64,000 nucleotides of DNA from NCBI GenBank assembly GCA_029061605.1, contig JAIDRT010000008.1, forward strand, positions 1 through 64,000, in the 5' to 3' direction. The DNA is from Clostridia bacterium. Its GTDB lineage: Bacteria; Bacillota; Clostridia; Christensenellales; UBA3700. The position numbers and the translations under genes were made by a program. The notes beneath the pieces were generated by a model, which worked only from the letters and a program-made list of their open reading frames with translations, had not been told where the DNA came from and made no database searches. The stretch's first letter is position 1. Every line of letters starts with the position of its first letter. This document shows positions 43,129 to 51,167 of this stretch, in pieces.

Positions 43129-44223
43129 TCAGCCCTCCGTCTTATGCCCGCACGACGGACAGAATCTCATTCCGTCGGCAATTTCCGTACCGCACTCTAT
43201 GCAGAATTTCTTTGCAGGAGCCGCGACTTTAGTTCCGCACGACGGACAGAACTTTGCTCCGGCAACGACGCTTGAGCCGCAAGACGGACAAGAATTTCCG
43301 CCCGCCGGCTGTTGCTGCGCTTGCGATTGAGCGTTCATTTGCCCTACGGTATTTTGCGCAATATTGCCCATACTCATTCCCATAGGCATACCCATACCGG
43401 CGCCCATACCAAAGCCCATTCCCGCGCCCATCATAGTTCCTGCCATACCTTGATTGCTCGCAGCCCTTTTCATTACGTCAAAGTTCTGTTCTTGCTGATA
43501 TGTATATCCCTCTACGGCGCGCGTTATTGCTCTGTTTTTCGCGTCCTTGAGCGGCTTAAGATCCTCTTGCGGAACGGACAACGTCTCCCAATCGAATTTC
43601 AAGATCTCAATTCCGTATTCAGCAAAAACCTCGTTGAGCATACCCATTACTTCGCGGGAATAACTCTTGATTTCCGTAGTCGCCTGCAAGAATGATATTT
43701 TGTTTTTATTCATTATTCTGCCAAGCGCGTCTTTGATGTTCATAATGATGGAAGAACGCAAAAATTGTGTCAAATCATTGCGGGTATAGACGCCTCTCGT
43801 ACCCACAAGTTTTGTTAAAAACTTTCTTGAGTCTTTGATTTGCGCTCCGCAAGTTCCGCTTGCTCCCACGTTGACTATGATTCCGTATACAGGATCTTCC
43901 GTCTGCAAAGACGGCGCTCCCCACTTCATATCCACTTGATATACTTTGTTGACAAAATATACTTCGCAATGGAAAGGCGTCTTGCCGTCCGTAGGTATGT
44001 TGACCAACTTTTTCAAGAGCGGAATGTTTTCTGTCTTAAGAGTATGTTTTCCCGGTCCGAACAAATCCAGCGCTCTGCCGTCTTTGAAGAAAACAGCCTC
44101 CTGCGATTGATGCACAATTAGTTGCGTATGCGTATTAAAATCCTCGGCTTCGTGCTTATAGCAAACCACGTCGTTTGCGCTATCGCTAGATGGATCCCAA
44201 ACAATGATATCGTATAGTTTCAT
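43129..44223 (-). CDS. SPFH-domain protein with tandem C-terminal zinc ribbons (YdjI-like)
   Basis: 364-aa protein. The SPFH domain (about residues 10-235) includes the strand/helix pattern LFGPGKHTLKTENIPLL and EYGIEILKFDWETLSV. A Gly/Met-rich linker (about 250-300) leads to two four-cysteine zinc ribbons (CPSCG/CPSCG and CIECG/CPSCG). The layout matches Bacillus subtilis YdjI, encoded beside a PspA homologue and linked to membrane stress. Here no PspA gene is present; instead four uncharacterised genes follow. First gene of the operon, with CAGGAGAG before its ATG. Confidence 0.88.
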   Translation of the reverse strand: MKLYDIIVWDPSSDSANDVVCYKHEAEDFNTHTQLIVHQSQEAVFFKDGRALDLFGPGKHTLKTENIPLLKKLVNIPTDGKTPFHCEVYFVNKVYQVDMKWGAPSLQTEDPVYGIIVNVGASGTCGAQIKDSRKFLTKLVGTRGVYTRNDLTQFLRSSIIMNIKDALGRIMNKNKISFLQATTEIKSYSREVMGMLNEVFAEYGIEILKFDWETLSVPQEDLKPLKDAKNRAITRAVEGYTYQQEQNFDVMKRAASNQGMAGTMMGAGMGFGMGAGMGMPMGMSMGNIAQNTVGQMNAQSQAQQQPAGGNSCPSCGSSVVAGAKFCPSCGTKVAAPAKKFCIECGTEIADGMRFCPSCGHKTEG

Positions 44224-44807
44224 TTAATACTCTCCTGTATTTAAATTTGTATTATCGTTTAATATTGAATAGCGTATAAAGGTTTTTATTTTTCAATAAA
44301 TTATTTAAAAATATTTATATTTAAAATCCCCTTATCTCCCACTTACGTTTTTCCAAACCGAACTTGCCTTTAAAAATCAATGCCGTATTGCAATCTAACT
44401 TTTACTCTCCTAGCCATTTCGGCTTGCCGCCTATTATCTCGCCTCGTCCCTCTATCCTTTTGACTAGTAGCCTCTGTCATTTCGGCTCGTCTCCTCTGTA
44501 ATTGCGGCTTGTTATTTTTGTCATTTCGGCTCGTCACTTTTGTCATTTCGACCAAAGCGAAGCGACGTGGAGAAATCTCAACAATTACAAAAAACGTATA
44601 CTTTTCCTGACCTCAACATATTGACAAAAAATTAAACGTGAATTATAATAAAACTATAAAAAACCGCAGTTTGGCGACGTTGCAAAAAAAGTATACTTTT
44701 TTTAGAAAATGAAAAATTTCTTATACGCATTTATTTATATCCAACTCAATTACTCCACAAATTATTGCTAATTGACACAAAAATCAGTGTTATGATATAA
44801 TTGCACT
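44224..44807. other. 584-bp gene-free divergent region
   Basis: Contains one clear REP-like hairpin (44542-44578), several decayed GTCATTTCGGCTCG units (44476-44540), a perfect 20-bp palindrome of A7-GTATAC-T7 (44684-44703) with a second GTATAC at 44598, and the promoter of the next gene. No coding sequence with a start site was found. Confidence 0.7.
44772..44801 (+). promoter_or_regulatory. Leaderless promoter of the phosphatase-like lipoprotein
   Basis: TTGACA (44772-44777), 18-bp spacer and TATAAT (44796-44801), followed by exactly six bases and the ATG at 44808. There is no ribosome binding site. Confidence 0.8.
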
Positions 44808-45686
44808 ATGAAAAAACTTATTTCAATCTTTTTGATAATTGCAATCGCAGTGACGCTTGTATCTTGTATGGGACAAGTTATTACCCCAAACGAGCCTTAT
44901 GATATGAACGACGGAATAGAAAAGAACGAATATAAGGAGATTGCCTTTACAGTTGCGTCTTACAACATAAAAGGCGGTGACGCAACTATTGACTCTATAA
45001 AAGAAGCCAACCAAAATATCATTGACGTTGGCGCAGATATTGCAGGACTTCAAGAAGTTGACAACTTCTCCAAAAGAAGCGGAAAAAAAGACTTCCTTGG
45101 CATTTTCAAAGAGAGCGTAATGAACAACGTGTCGTATTCTCCCCTGATGCTTCAAGGTTTTGGAGATACTTACGGTATCGCGTCAATTTCCAAAACGCCC
45201 TTCTCAAGAACGCACGCATTCAAATTGCCATATCCTTATAAGTATGAAAAAAGTAATGTGGAAAAACGTATTATCTCGCGTTCGCTCGTTACTATTGACG
45301 GAGTGCAAATTGCATTTTACAATACGCATCTTGCGTATGAAGAAGTCACAATGTCCGACGGAAGAAGTCTGCGAGCGGCGCAAATGCAGTTTATCCTAGG
45401 ACTTTTAGAGAGCGACCCCTGTCCTTATAAGATTGTCACTGGAGATTTTAACGTGCTGAATTTCCAAGAATTTGATATAATAACGTACGACGGCAGATAC
45501 AAAACCGTAAATAACAGCCAAAACAAATTTGATACTTATAGAGGTCACGACGTAGACTTTTTTGCAATAGACAATATCATATACTCCGCCAGTCTCCAAC
45601 TTCAAGACTGCGCAATGAATGACAGCGACTGTTCCGATCATAATATGCTTTTCGCCACGTTTAAAAATGTTAATCCTAACGCTTGA
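44808..45686 (+). CDS. Endonuclease/exonuclease/phosphatase-family lipoprotein
   Basis: 292-aa surface-anchored enzyme of the EEP (DNase I-like) superfamily. The lipobox is VSCM with C20 lipidated. Catalytic motifs: VASYNIKGG, Glu in GLQEVD, TGDFNVLN and the terminal SDHNMLFATF. Relatives cleave nucleic acid or remove phosphates from lipids/inositol; the extracellular location favours nutrient scavenging. It is read from a leaderless promoter with no ribosome binding site, unusual for a secreted protein. Confidence 0.9.
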   Translation: MKKLISIFLIIAIAVTLVSCMGQVITPNEPYDMNDGIEKNEYKEIAFTVASYNIKGGDATIDSIKEANQNIIDVGADIAGLQEVDNFSKRSGKKDFLGIFKESVMNNVSYSPLMLQGFGDTYGIASISKTPFSRTHAFKLPYPYKYEKSNVEKRIISRSLVTIDGVQIAFYNTHLAYEEVTMSDGRSLRAAQMQFILGLLESDPCPYKIVTGDFNVLNFQEFDIITYDGRYKTVNNSQNKFDTYRGHDVDFFAIDNIIYSASLQLQDCAMNDSDCSDHNMLFATFKNVNPNA

Positions 45687-45711
45687 TAACCATATCTATT
45701 GTGGTATAATA
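45684..45711 (+). promoter_or_regulatory. Sigma-A promoter of the TfoX-C gene
   Basis: TTGATA (45684-45689) overlaps the upstream stop codon; TATAAT (45706-45711) follows after 16 bp, 28 bp before the GTG start. Confidence 0.7.
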
Positions 45712-45739
45712 TAAAGACAATAAACGATAGAGGTTTATA

Positions 45740-45994
45740 GTGTCTGATTTAACTACAATGCTGAATATCGGCAAAGAAATGGCAAGCAAACTAAAAAGCG
45801 TAGATATAAACAGCGCCGAAGAACTAATCGAAATCGGCTCTAAAAATGCGTTCCTCAGATTAAAAACTACGTACCCACAAGTGTGCTTGGTATATCTTTA
45901 TACTTTAGAGGGCGCAATACAAAATATAGAGTTTAATTGCCTTCCCGAAGCAACAAAAGCAGACTTAAAAAAGTTTAGCGATTCCTTAAAATAG
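45740..45994 (+). CDS. TfoX C-terminal-domain protein
   Basis: 84-aa protein corresponding to the stand-alone TfoX C-terminal domain (helix-hairpin-helix type): MLNIGKEMASKLKSVDINSAEELIEIGSKNAFLRL. In Gammaproteobacteria the full TfoX is a competence regulator; the isolated domain is common in Bacillota and its role is unclear. It starts with GTG behind GAGG. Its last 9 bp overlap the end of the convergent SGNH gene. Confidence 0.85.
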   Translation: MSDLTTMLNIGKEMASKLKSVDINSAEELIEIGSKNAFLRLKTTYPQVCLVYLYTLEGAIQNIEFNCLPEATKADLKKFSDSLK

Positions 45995-46687
45995 AAGATA
46001 ATTACGGCATAAATTTCCCAACCAAAGCCTAGCCAGCGTATCGTGTCCCTTTTTCGTTGGATGACAACCGTCCAACGTCTCATACCGTTCTCCCGAACTA
46101 GCAAGATCGGCAAGCAAACACTCCTCTTCTTTCACAGCCAATTTGATTGCCTCGTTATATTTCTTGACGTCTTCCAAAAAACTATCTGAAGAAGGGATAT
46201 TTTCACAGCCTTTTATATACCCGACCGGCACCGTTGCGCACACAATTTTAGCCGACGGATAATTGGCTTTGATTTGCTTTAACATAAGGCGGTATGCTCC
46301 GTAAAACTTCAATGGATTATCCTTCTCCTCGATCCCGATTTCCACTTCAAATCCCCTATCGTTTGTTCCCATATAGATTAGAATGATGTCCGGCGCATAA
46401 TTAGAATGTAAGCCTGAGCATCTTTGCTCACTGCAAGCAGGCTTAACGCCCATACCCACAACGACGCTTCCCGAATAAGCATTATTTACACAAAGTTCTC
46501 CTCCCAGGTTGTCTATTACCTGTTTCCACCACATATCGTCTACGCTCGCCAGCCCATTCAAAGTTGCCACTTTGTTTGTATAATACACGTAATAATGAGG
46601 CGGATTGTAACCTTCGTATGTAGATATCGAATCCCCAAGTATTGAGATCTTGTAATTGGTTTTACTGCCACTTCCCAAATTGCCCAC
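45986..46687 (-). CDS. SGNH/GDSL hydrolase
   Basis: 233-aa esterase/acyl hydrolase. Block I is LGDSIS, block III GTNDRG, and block V DGCHPTKKGH with catalytic Asp-His. No signal peptide, so cytoplasmic. It starts with GTG behind GGAGGA. Likely removes acyl groups from carbohydrate or lipid; the substrate is not predictable. Confidence 0.9.
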   Translation of the reverse strand: MGNLGSGSKTNYKISILGDSISTYEGYNPPHYYVYYTNKVATLNGLASVDDMWWKQVIDNLGGELCVNNAYSGSVVVGMGVKPACSEQRCSGLHSNYAPDIILIYMGTNDRGFEVEIGIEEKDNPLKFYGAYRLMLKQIKANYPSAKIVCATVPVGYIKGCENIPSSDSFLEDVKKYNEAIKLAVKEEECLLADLASSGERYETLDGCHPTKKGHDTLARLWLGNLCRNYLLF

Positions 46688-46821
46688 TTCTAAATTGTTC
46701 CTCCGATACTTTATAGTGTTTTACACTATCTACATTCCCATATTCTATATTAACACAGTTGACACTATATTTTCAATATAAAATTTTTATGTTTAAACTA
46801 TCGCAGTTATCCCACAAAAAC

Positions 46822-46847
46822 GGCAGTCCCAATACCTTGAGACTGCC
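46822..46847 (-). terminator. Terminator of the six-gene island operon
   Basis: GGCAGTC (46822-46828) and GACTGCC (46841-46847) form a 7-bp stem. On the minus strand GTTTTTG follows. It lies 75 bp beyond the last gene of the island, outside the flanking repeat. Confidence 0.75.
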
Positions 46848-46867
46848 TTAACGTGTGTAATCTACAA

Positions 46868-46918
46868 AATCTATCATATATATTTGCCTAGTTACATAAT
46901 TTCAATATATGATAGATT
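46868..46918. repeat. Left flanking repeat of the six-gene island, with its own inverted repeat
   Basis: AATCTATCATATAT (46868-46881) and ATATATGATAGATT (46905-46918) form a perfect 14-bp inverted repeat. The segment 46869-46902, containing TTTGCCTAGTTACATAATT, is repeated directly at 50964-50999. It ends 6 bp before the first island gene. Confidence 0.7.
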
Positions 46919-46923
46919 GAAAA

Positions 46924-47337
46924 TTATAGTTCAATCGTTTCAATCTTAAAATCACAATAATACTCGGCTGTTTTGCCTACAAATTTTAATACGCAATAAT
47001 CAGGGTCGGTTACGCCTTGCTTATAAAACAGTTTGTCGCCAAAGCGCCAAATCTTGTCTTTCGTCGCTTGGTCATTACAAACTTGCATTTCGCCTGTTAT
47101 CGAAACGCCTTGATACTTGAATTTTCCACGTTTATAAAAATAGACGCACGCTTTATTATTTGCTAAATACTGTTTTATTTTGTTGGACGAGGTGTTTGTA
47201 GAGAAATAAATCTCATTACCGTCTATTTTACGAGGGGCAAGCATCGCCCTTATTATAGGATAACCTTGCTCATTTACTGAAGCAATAAACGCCGTTTTCT
47301 GTTCTGATATAAATTGAAAGATTTGTGTTTTATCCAT
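46924..47337 (-). CDS. Pyridoxamine 5'-phosphate oxidase-family protein
   Basis: 137-aa FMN-binding split-barrel protein (KTAFIASVNEQGYPIIRAML, YFSTNTSSNKIKQYLANNKACVYF, GEMQV). The short length and lack of a PNP-specific C-terminus point to a general-stress-type flavin reductase rather than true PdxH. GGAG precedes the ATG. Last gene of the repeat-flanked island; it shares with its neighbours the upstream linker AATTTAGCGGAG. Confidence 0.88.
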   Translation of the reverse strand: MDKTQIFQFISEQKTAFIASVNEQGYPIIRAMLAPRKIDGNEIYFSTNTSSNKIKQYLANNKACVYFYKRGKFKYQGVSITGEMQVCNDQATKDKIWRFGDKLFYKQGVTDPDYCVLKFVGKTAEYYCDFKIETIEL

Positions 47338-47370
47338 CGTATTTTATCTCCGCTAAATTGAACTTTATCT

Positions 47371-47784
47371 TTACTTTCTGTTTGGCTTTCTTTTAATACT
47401 CAACAGCCTAATAAAATCATTAAATAATGAGGTGTCCGTTGGCTCAAACATTATCCATTTCCCATCGTGGTAAGTGTGGGTATTGTCATATATTTCTTGA
47501 ACTTCTTTTGAATAGATTTCTTTTTCGGCTTCAAATTTTAACCGCTCGTCTTTACCCAAGACAATCATAAATCCTATGCAATTTTCTCTTGCATACAAGG
47601 CGCAAAGCGTTTTACCGCCTTTACGATACTTGTATTCGTATTTCCACGCTTTGCCGCCTTTATTCCATAAGCAATCCATATTGTACTTACCGTCAATTAA
47701 AGCGCACAAATTATTCCATACTTCATATAAATGTTTACCGACCAAACTCGTCATTTCTTCTGCATTAGGTATCGTATCAAGCAT
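47371..47784 (-). CDS. DUF3788 family protein
   Basis: 137-aa protein of the DUF3788 family: LWNKGGKAWKYEYKYRKGGKTLCALYARENCIGFMIVLG, and a late HDGKWIMFEP. The biochemical role is unknown; members are small cytoplasmic proteins frequently found in accessory gene sets of Bacillota and Bacteroidota. GGAGG precedes the ATG, preceded in turn by the shared linker. Confidence 0.82.
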   Translation of the reverse strand: MLDTIPNAEEMTSLVGKHLYEVWNNLCALIDGKYNMDCLWNKGGKAWKYEYKYRKGGKTLCALYARENCIGFMIVLGKDERLKFEAEKEIYSKEVQEIYDNTHTYHDGKWIMFEPTDTSLFNDFIRLLSIKRKPNRK

Positions 47785-47816
47785 ATAAAACCTCCGCTTC
47801 TCCGCTAAATTGAAAT

Positions 47817-48329
47817 TTACAGTTTATCACAAATAGACTTGATAAACTCTTCTTTTGCCTTAGTATATGATGCCCTATCGTCAGGCATTTGCTCCGCAAT
47901 CCTCATTTTTATTTCTTGATATTTCAAAGCCACTTCTAAATGTTCATTCAGATAGTTGCGAAATCCAACAAGCAAATCAAACTCACGTTCGCTCTTATCA
48001 TAACAATGGATATGTCGAAGTGATAATTGATTATCACCACGCAAAACAAACAAGTGATAGGTTTTGCTCTCGTTCCTTGCCCCGCAATATTCATAGCCTA
48101 AATCAGTCAGCGCTTTTATGTCAATTTGCTCAATTGACTTCAAGCGAACGGCAACGTCAAGTATCGGCTTTGCGCATATTGACTTGATTGCCGTACTGCC
48201 GACGTGTTGAATATCAAGTAAGTTTTTCGCCCAATGTTCTTTGATTTCTTCTCTAACAGTTAAGAACTCTTGCTCCCATTTGGGATTATGAGGCAGTAGT
48301 CTGACCTTATATCTTTCAACGCCTTCCAT
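47817..48329 (-). CDS. GrpB family protein (UPF0157)
   Basis: 170-aa protein of the GrpB/UPF0157 nucleotidyltransferase-like family: VRLLPHNPKWEQEFL, HVGSTAIKSICAKPILD (the GS-type active-site strand), and YHLFVLRGDNQLSLRHI. The fold resembles minimal nucleotidyltransferases; the acceptor is unknown. The stop codon is directly followed by the linker sequence that carries the next gene's ribosome binding site. Confidence 0.9.
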   Translation of the reverse strand: MEGVERYKVRLLPHNPKWEQEFLTVREEIKEHWAKNLLDIQHVGSTAIKSICAKPILDVAVRLKSIEQIDIKALTDLGYEYCGARNESKTYHLFVLRGDNQLSLRHIHCYDKSEREFDLLVGFRNYLNEHLEVALKYQEIKMRIAEQMPDDRASYTKAKEEFIKSICDKL

Positions 48330-48356
48330 AATAAATAATACTCCGCTAATTAAAAT

Positions 48357-48713
48357 TTACCATTCACGCCATTCCTCTGTAACGTCTTCAATAACAGCGC
48401 TTAAACCACGTTCAACGGCACTGTCTTGAATTATTTGCCAAATTTTTTCACGTGCGTCCGTTTCAATCAAACTATAATCAGTTTCCTCATTCAACTTATT
48501 TAAAGCAATAACCACGTTTTTTACTTGTTCCATAATTAATTCATCATTTGAATTTGTAATATCACTCAATTTGTCAAGATAGTCTAAAAGTAAACCTTCA
48601 CACTTTTGAACGTCTTTTTTTGAATAACCGCAATCTTCATATTTGGACATATAATCAAGCATAGCAGACACAACGTTGTCTTTTAATTGCTCTTTATATA
48701 ATTGGGTTTTCAT
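48357..48713 (-). CDS. Hypothetical helical protein
   Basis: 118-aa acidic, all-helical protein (LLDYLDKLSDITNSNDELIMEQVKNVVIALNKLNEETDYSLIET). No family recognised. AAGGAG lies upstream with longer spacing. Its stop TAA runs into the conserved linker ATTTTAATTAGCGGAG that precedes the GrpB gene. Part of the six-gene island. Confidence 0.7.
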   Translation of the reverse strand: MKTQLYKEQLKDNVVSAMLDYMSKYEDCGYSKKDVQKCEGLLLDYLDKLSDITNSNDELIMEQVKNVVIALNKLNEETDYSLIETDAREKIWQIIQDSAVERGLSAVIEDVTEEWREW

Positions 48714-48768
48714 AAAGTTTATTACTCCTTAATAATCGTTTATCGTGCAAATAATTGTAGCATATTTA

Positions 48769-50226
48769 CTAAAGAATTGCAAGCGTAGAATCAATTTGGC
48801 GCCGTGGCGGGTGCGTTTTTTTAATAAGCATAATTGTCTTTGCTATGCCAGTAATAAACAATATACAAGAAGAAATAATAATTGTTGTAAACATATCCGG
48901 AACAAATGCCCTAACCACCCAAAGTGGAGTTGCAAAAAACATTTGTGGCAGTAGCAGAATAAATATCGGCAAGATTAAATGCAACAAAATCAATAAAGAT
49001 ATTTTAACCCACAACCTACCTGTTGTCAGGCGGTTTTTGTAAAGCATAATTAAGCACAAAGGTAGTACCGAAATTGCAAAAACAACAAAATACGCAAGGT
49101 CATAAAGGAAATGTCTTAATACGTATTCATTATCATTAATTTGATTTGGTTTATCGCCCATTAGCATAAGTACAATGCTCCAATCAATTCTATCCATCAT
49201 ATCTTTACCTACGAAATAATCGTTTGTATTCACAGCAATAGCAATTCCGATTTGGCTTTCGGGCAAAATGTAAATTGTCGACATTCCCGTTTCAACAAGT
49301 CCGCTATGGCGAAGTGCGGGTTGTTTAAGCGGCTCGTTTGTAAGAGTCCAACCCATTCCGTATTTATAAGGTATACTTGCTTGAACTTCCACATTTTCAT
49401 AAAACATTTTGTTTATGCTTTCGCTTGATATAATACCTTCCCCGCCGCGCATATACATTTGCAGGTATCTTCCTAAATCAGAAGTTGAAGATGAAAGATA
49501 ACCCGCAGAAGCCGTTATCCACGCATCACCTGATTTAGGAAACTTAGGATTGGTTTTTGTGTTTATTCCAAACCAATTTTCATAAGTTTTTATAAGTCCG
49601 TTGTCTTTTGCTTTTTCATATGATGCGGCAGATTTTGACATAGAAAGCGGCTCAAATATGTTTTCTTCAACATAATCTTCATAGGAAAGTCCACTGACGC
49701 ATTCTATAACTTTGCCGAGAATGGAATAGTTGACGTTTGCGTATTTGTGAACGCCCTGTTTTTCAGTGATTTTATAGTTGCCGAGATTTTGGTGTTCGCC
49801 AAGACCGCTTGTATGATTGAGAAGTTGAAGAATACTGATTTTATTACCGTCGGTTGCATTCGGTAAATAATCGGAAAGTTTTGCATTCAAATTGATTTTG
49901 CCTTGTTCTACAAGTTGCATAATGCAAAGGGCTGTGAATGATTTGCTGACCGAACCGAGAAGAAACGGCGTATCGGTGCTTTCGCAATCGCCGTAAGTCT
50001 TTGAAAGCAATACGTCTTCCTTGTTTACAATGGTAATAGACATTGCAGGAAAATGAGCCTTTGCGCAAGCGTCGGCGAGATACGAATCAATTTCATTATA
50101 TACGTTGCTTTCGGTTTGCTCAGCAAGCGCAAGCGCTTGGGCTTGATTGAGATTTGCTCCAAAAAAGAAAACTACACCCAAGACAACAACGCAAAACAAA
50201 AAGCAAAGAGATTTGATTCTTTTCAT
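48769..50226 (-). CDS. Membrane-anchored serine hydrolase (beta-lactamase/PBP4*-like)
   Basis: 485-aa protein with a signal-anchor (residues 7-28), a class C-type serine hydrolase domain (about 40-365) and three C-terminal membrane helices (about 380-470). The active-site SxxK is SVSK in LLGSVSKSFTAL; the YxN motif is YANVNYS; HSG near 310 replaces KTG. Enzymes of this build hydrolyse D-amino acid peptides or esters at the cell surface. Second gene of the island, linked to the GyrI-like gene upstream. Confidence 0.9.
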   Translation of the reverse strand: MKRIKSLCFLFCVVVLGVVFFFGANLNQAQALALAEQTESNVYNEIDSYLADACAKAHFPAMSITIVNKEDVLLSKTYGDCESTDTPFLLGSVSKSFTALCIMQLVEQGKINLNAKLSDYLPNATDGNKISILQLLNHTSGLGEHQNLGNYKITEKQGVHKYANVNYSILGKVIECVSGLSYEDYVEENIFEPLSMSKSAASYEKAKDNGLIKTYENWFGINTKTNPKFPKSGDAWITASAGYLSSSTSDLGRYLQMYMRGGEGIISSESINKMFYENVEVQASIPYKYGMGWTLTNEPLKQPALRHSGLVETGMSTIYILPESQIGIAIAVNTNDYFVGKDMMDRIDWSIVLMLMGDKPNQINDNEYVLRHFLYDLAYFVVFAISVLPLCLIMLYKNRLTTGRLWVKISLLILLHLILPIFILLLPQMFFATPLWVVRAFVPDMFTTIIISSCILFITGIAKTIMLIKKTHPPRRQIDSTLAIL

Positions 50227-50251
50227 TTATATTCTCCAATAAATTCAACTG

Positions 50252-50884
50252 CTATACCTTGCGTATAGGGTGTCTTACAACGGTTTTAAGTTTTTCTACG
50301 GCGCACTTGCGCGGATCGCTCAAATATATCTCGTGATGATAGCGAACGTTCGTAATATCTAACTCATATCCGTTTGCTTTCATATACTCGTGCATAAGCG
50401 TGACAGTTTTCGGCTCGTCGTCGTAAGACCCAACGTGCATACATTGAACGCAAACCCCCTCGTCATAGGTTAAGAACTCCACATTTGAAAAGTCTGCTTT
50501 TTTCTTGCTTGTCGCTTCTTGCACCGCCCAATCAAACTCGGTTTTTGTTACAAAATCGGGCAAGCGTATAAGCGAAATAAAATTAAACCCATCTTTGTTC
50601 GCATAGTCTATCGTATCAGAGCCTTCCTGCCACCAAAAACCTTCAAGCGGCGGAACAACGTATTCAAAATACCCATCGATTTTATGCGAGCCTTTATAAC
50701 TCATTTTGATAGTAAACGCTATTGCATATAGAAGACCGATTGAGTTCTTATACTCGCCGTTCTCATCGTTGGGATTGCCTTTACCGCGTACCGCTATGTA
50801 ATTCATTTTTGGTACGACAACGATAGACGGCTTGCTTGCCGGCATATAAAATTCTTTGTATTCTTTCTTATAATCAAATGCCAC
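50252..50884 (-). CDS. GyrI-like small-molecule-binding protein
   Basis: 210-aa stand-alone GyrI-like (SHV-fold) domain: PSIVVVPKMNYIAVRGKGNPND, YPLEGFWWQ-type segment (PPLEGFWWQEG) and the C-terminal HEIYLSDPRK. Related proteins bind hydrophobic drugs or sequester them; some act as hydrolases. First gene of the island in transcription order. No ribosome binding site is obvious; the start follows GGGGGAAG loosely. Confidence 0.85.
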   Translation of the reverse strand: MAFDYKKEYKEFYMPASKPSIVVVPKMNYIAVRGKGNPNDENGEYKNSIGLLYAIAFTIKMSYKGSHKIDGYFEYVVPPLEGFWWQEGSDTIDYANKDGFNFISLIRLPDFVTKTEFDWAVQEATSKKKADFSNVEFLTYDEGVCVQCMHVGSYDDEPKTVTLMHEYMKANGYELDITNVRYHHEIYLSDPRKCAVEKLKTVVRHPIRKV

Positions 50885-50963
50885 TTTCTTCCCCCAATTA
50901 CTGTCTATGTTACCTCGTACTATATCCTACTGCAAAACAAGTCTAAAGTTAATATAATTAATT

Positions 50964-50999
50964 ATCTATCATAAAAATATTTTGCCTAGTTTTATAATT
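50964..50999. repeat. Right flanking direct repeat of the six-gene island
   Basis: ATCTATCATAAAAATATTTT followed by GCCTAGTTTTATAATT, matching 46869-46902 in the same orientation except for a short AT-only indel and two or three substitutions. The enclosed segment is about 4.05 kb. Confidence 0.7.
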
Positions 51000-51136
51000 A
51001 GGTGTGTGCGACAAAATCTATTGTTACCAGAACTTGAAGATTGGAAATTGCTTAAAAAGTTCTTGGTCATCTTTTGTCTCCTTTTAAATATTATCACAAA
51101 TTATAAATATTTTCAAGTATATTGCAATATAGTCAT

Positions 51137-51162
51137 ACTGCCAAGCATATATGCTTGGCAGT
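51137..51162. promoter_or_regulatory. Perfect 26-bp palindrome
   Basis: The half-arm ACTGCCAAGCATA is mirrored exactly without loop. It ends 6 bp from the stop codon of the 51168-52085 gene. There is no T-run; it may be a terminator hairpin or a dimeric protein site at the edge of the phage-like cluster. Confidence 0.6.
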
Positions 51163-51167
51163 ATATT

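Noticed and set aside
44370..44555. Minus-strand frame in the divergent region
   Set aside because: Arg/Thr-rich translation of REP-like repeats; no start signal.
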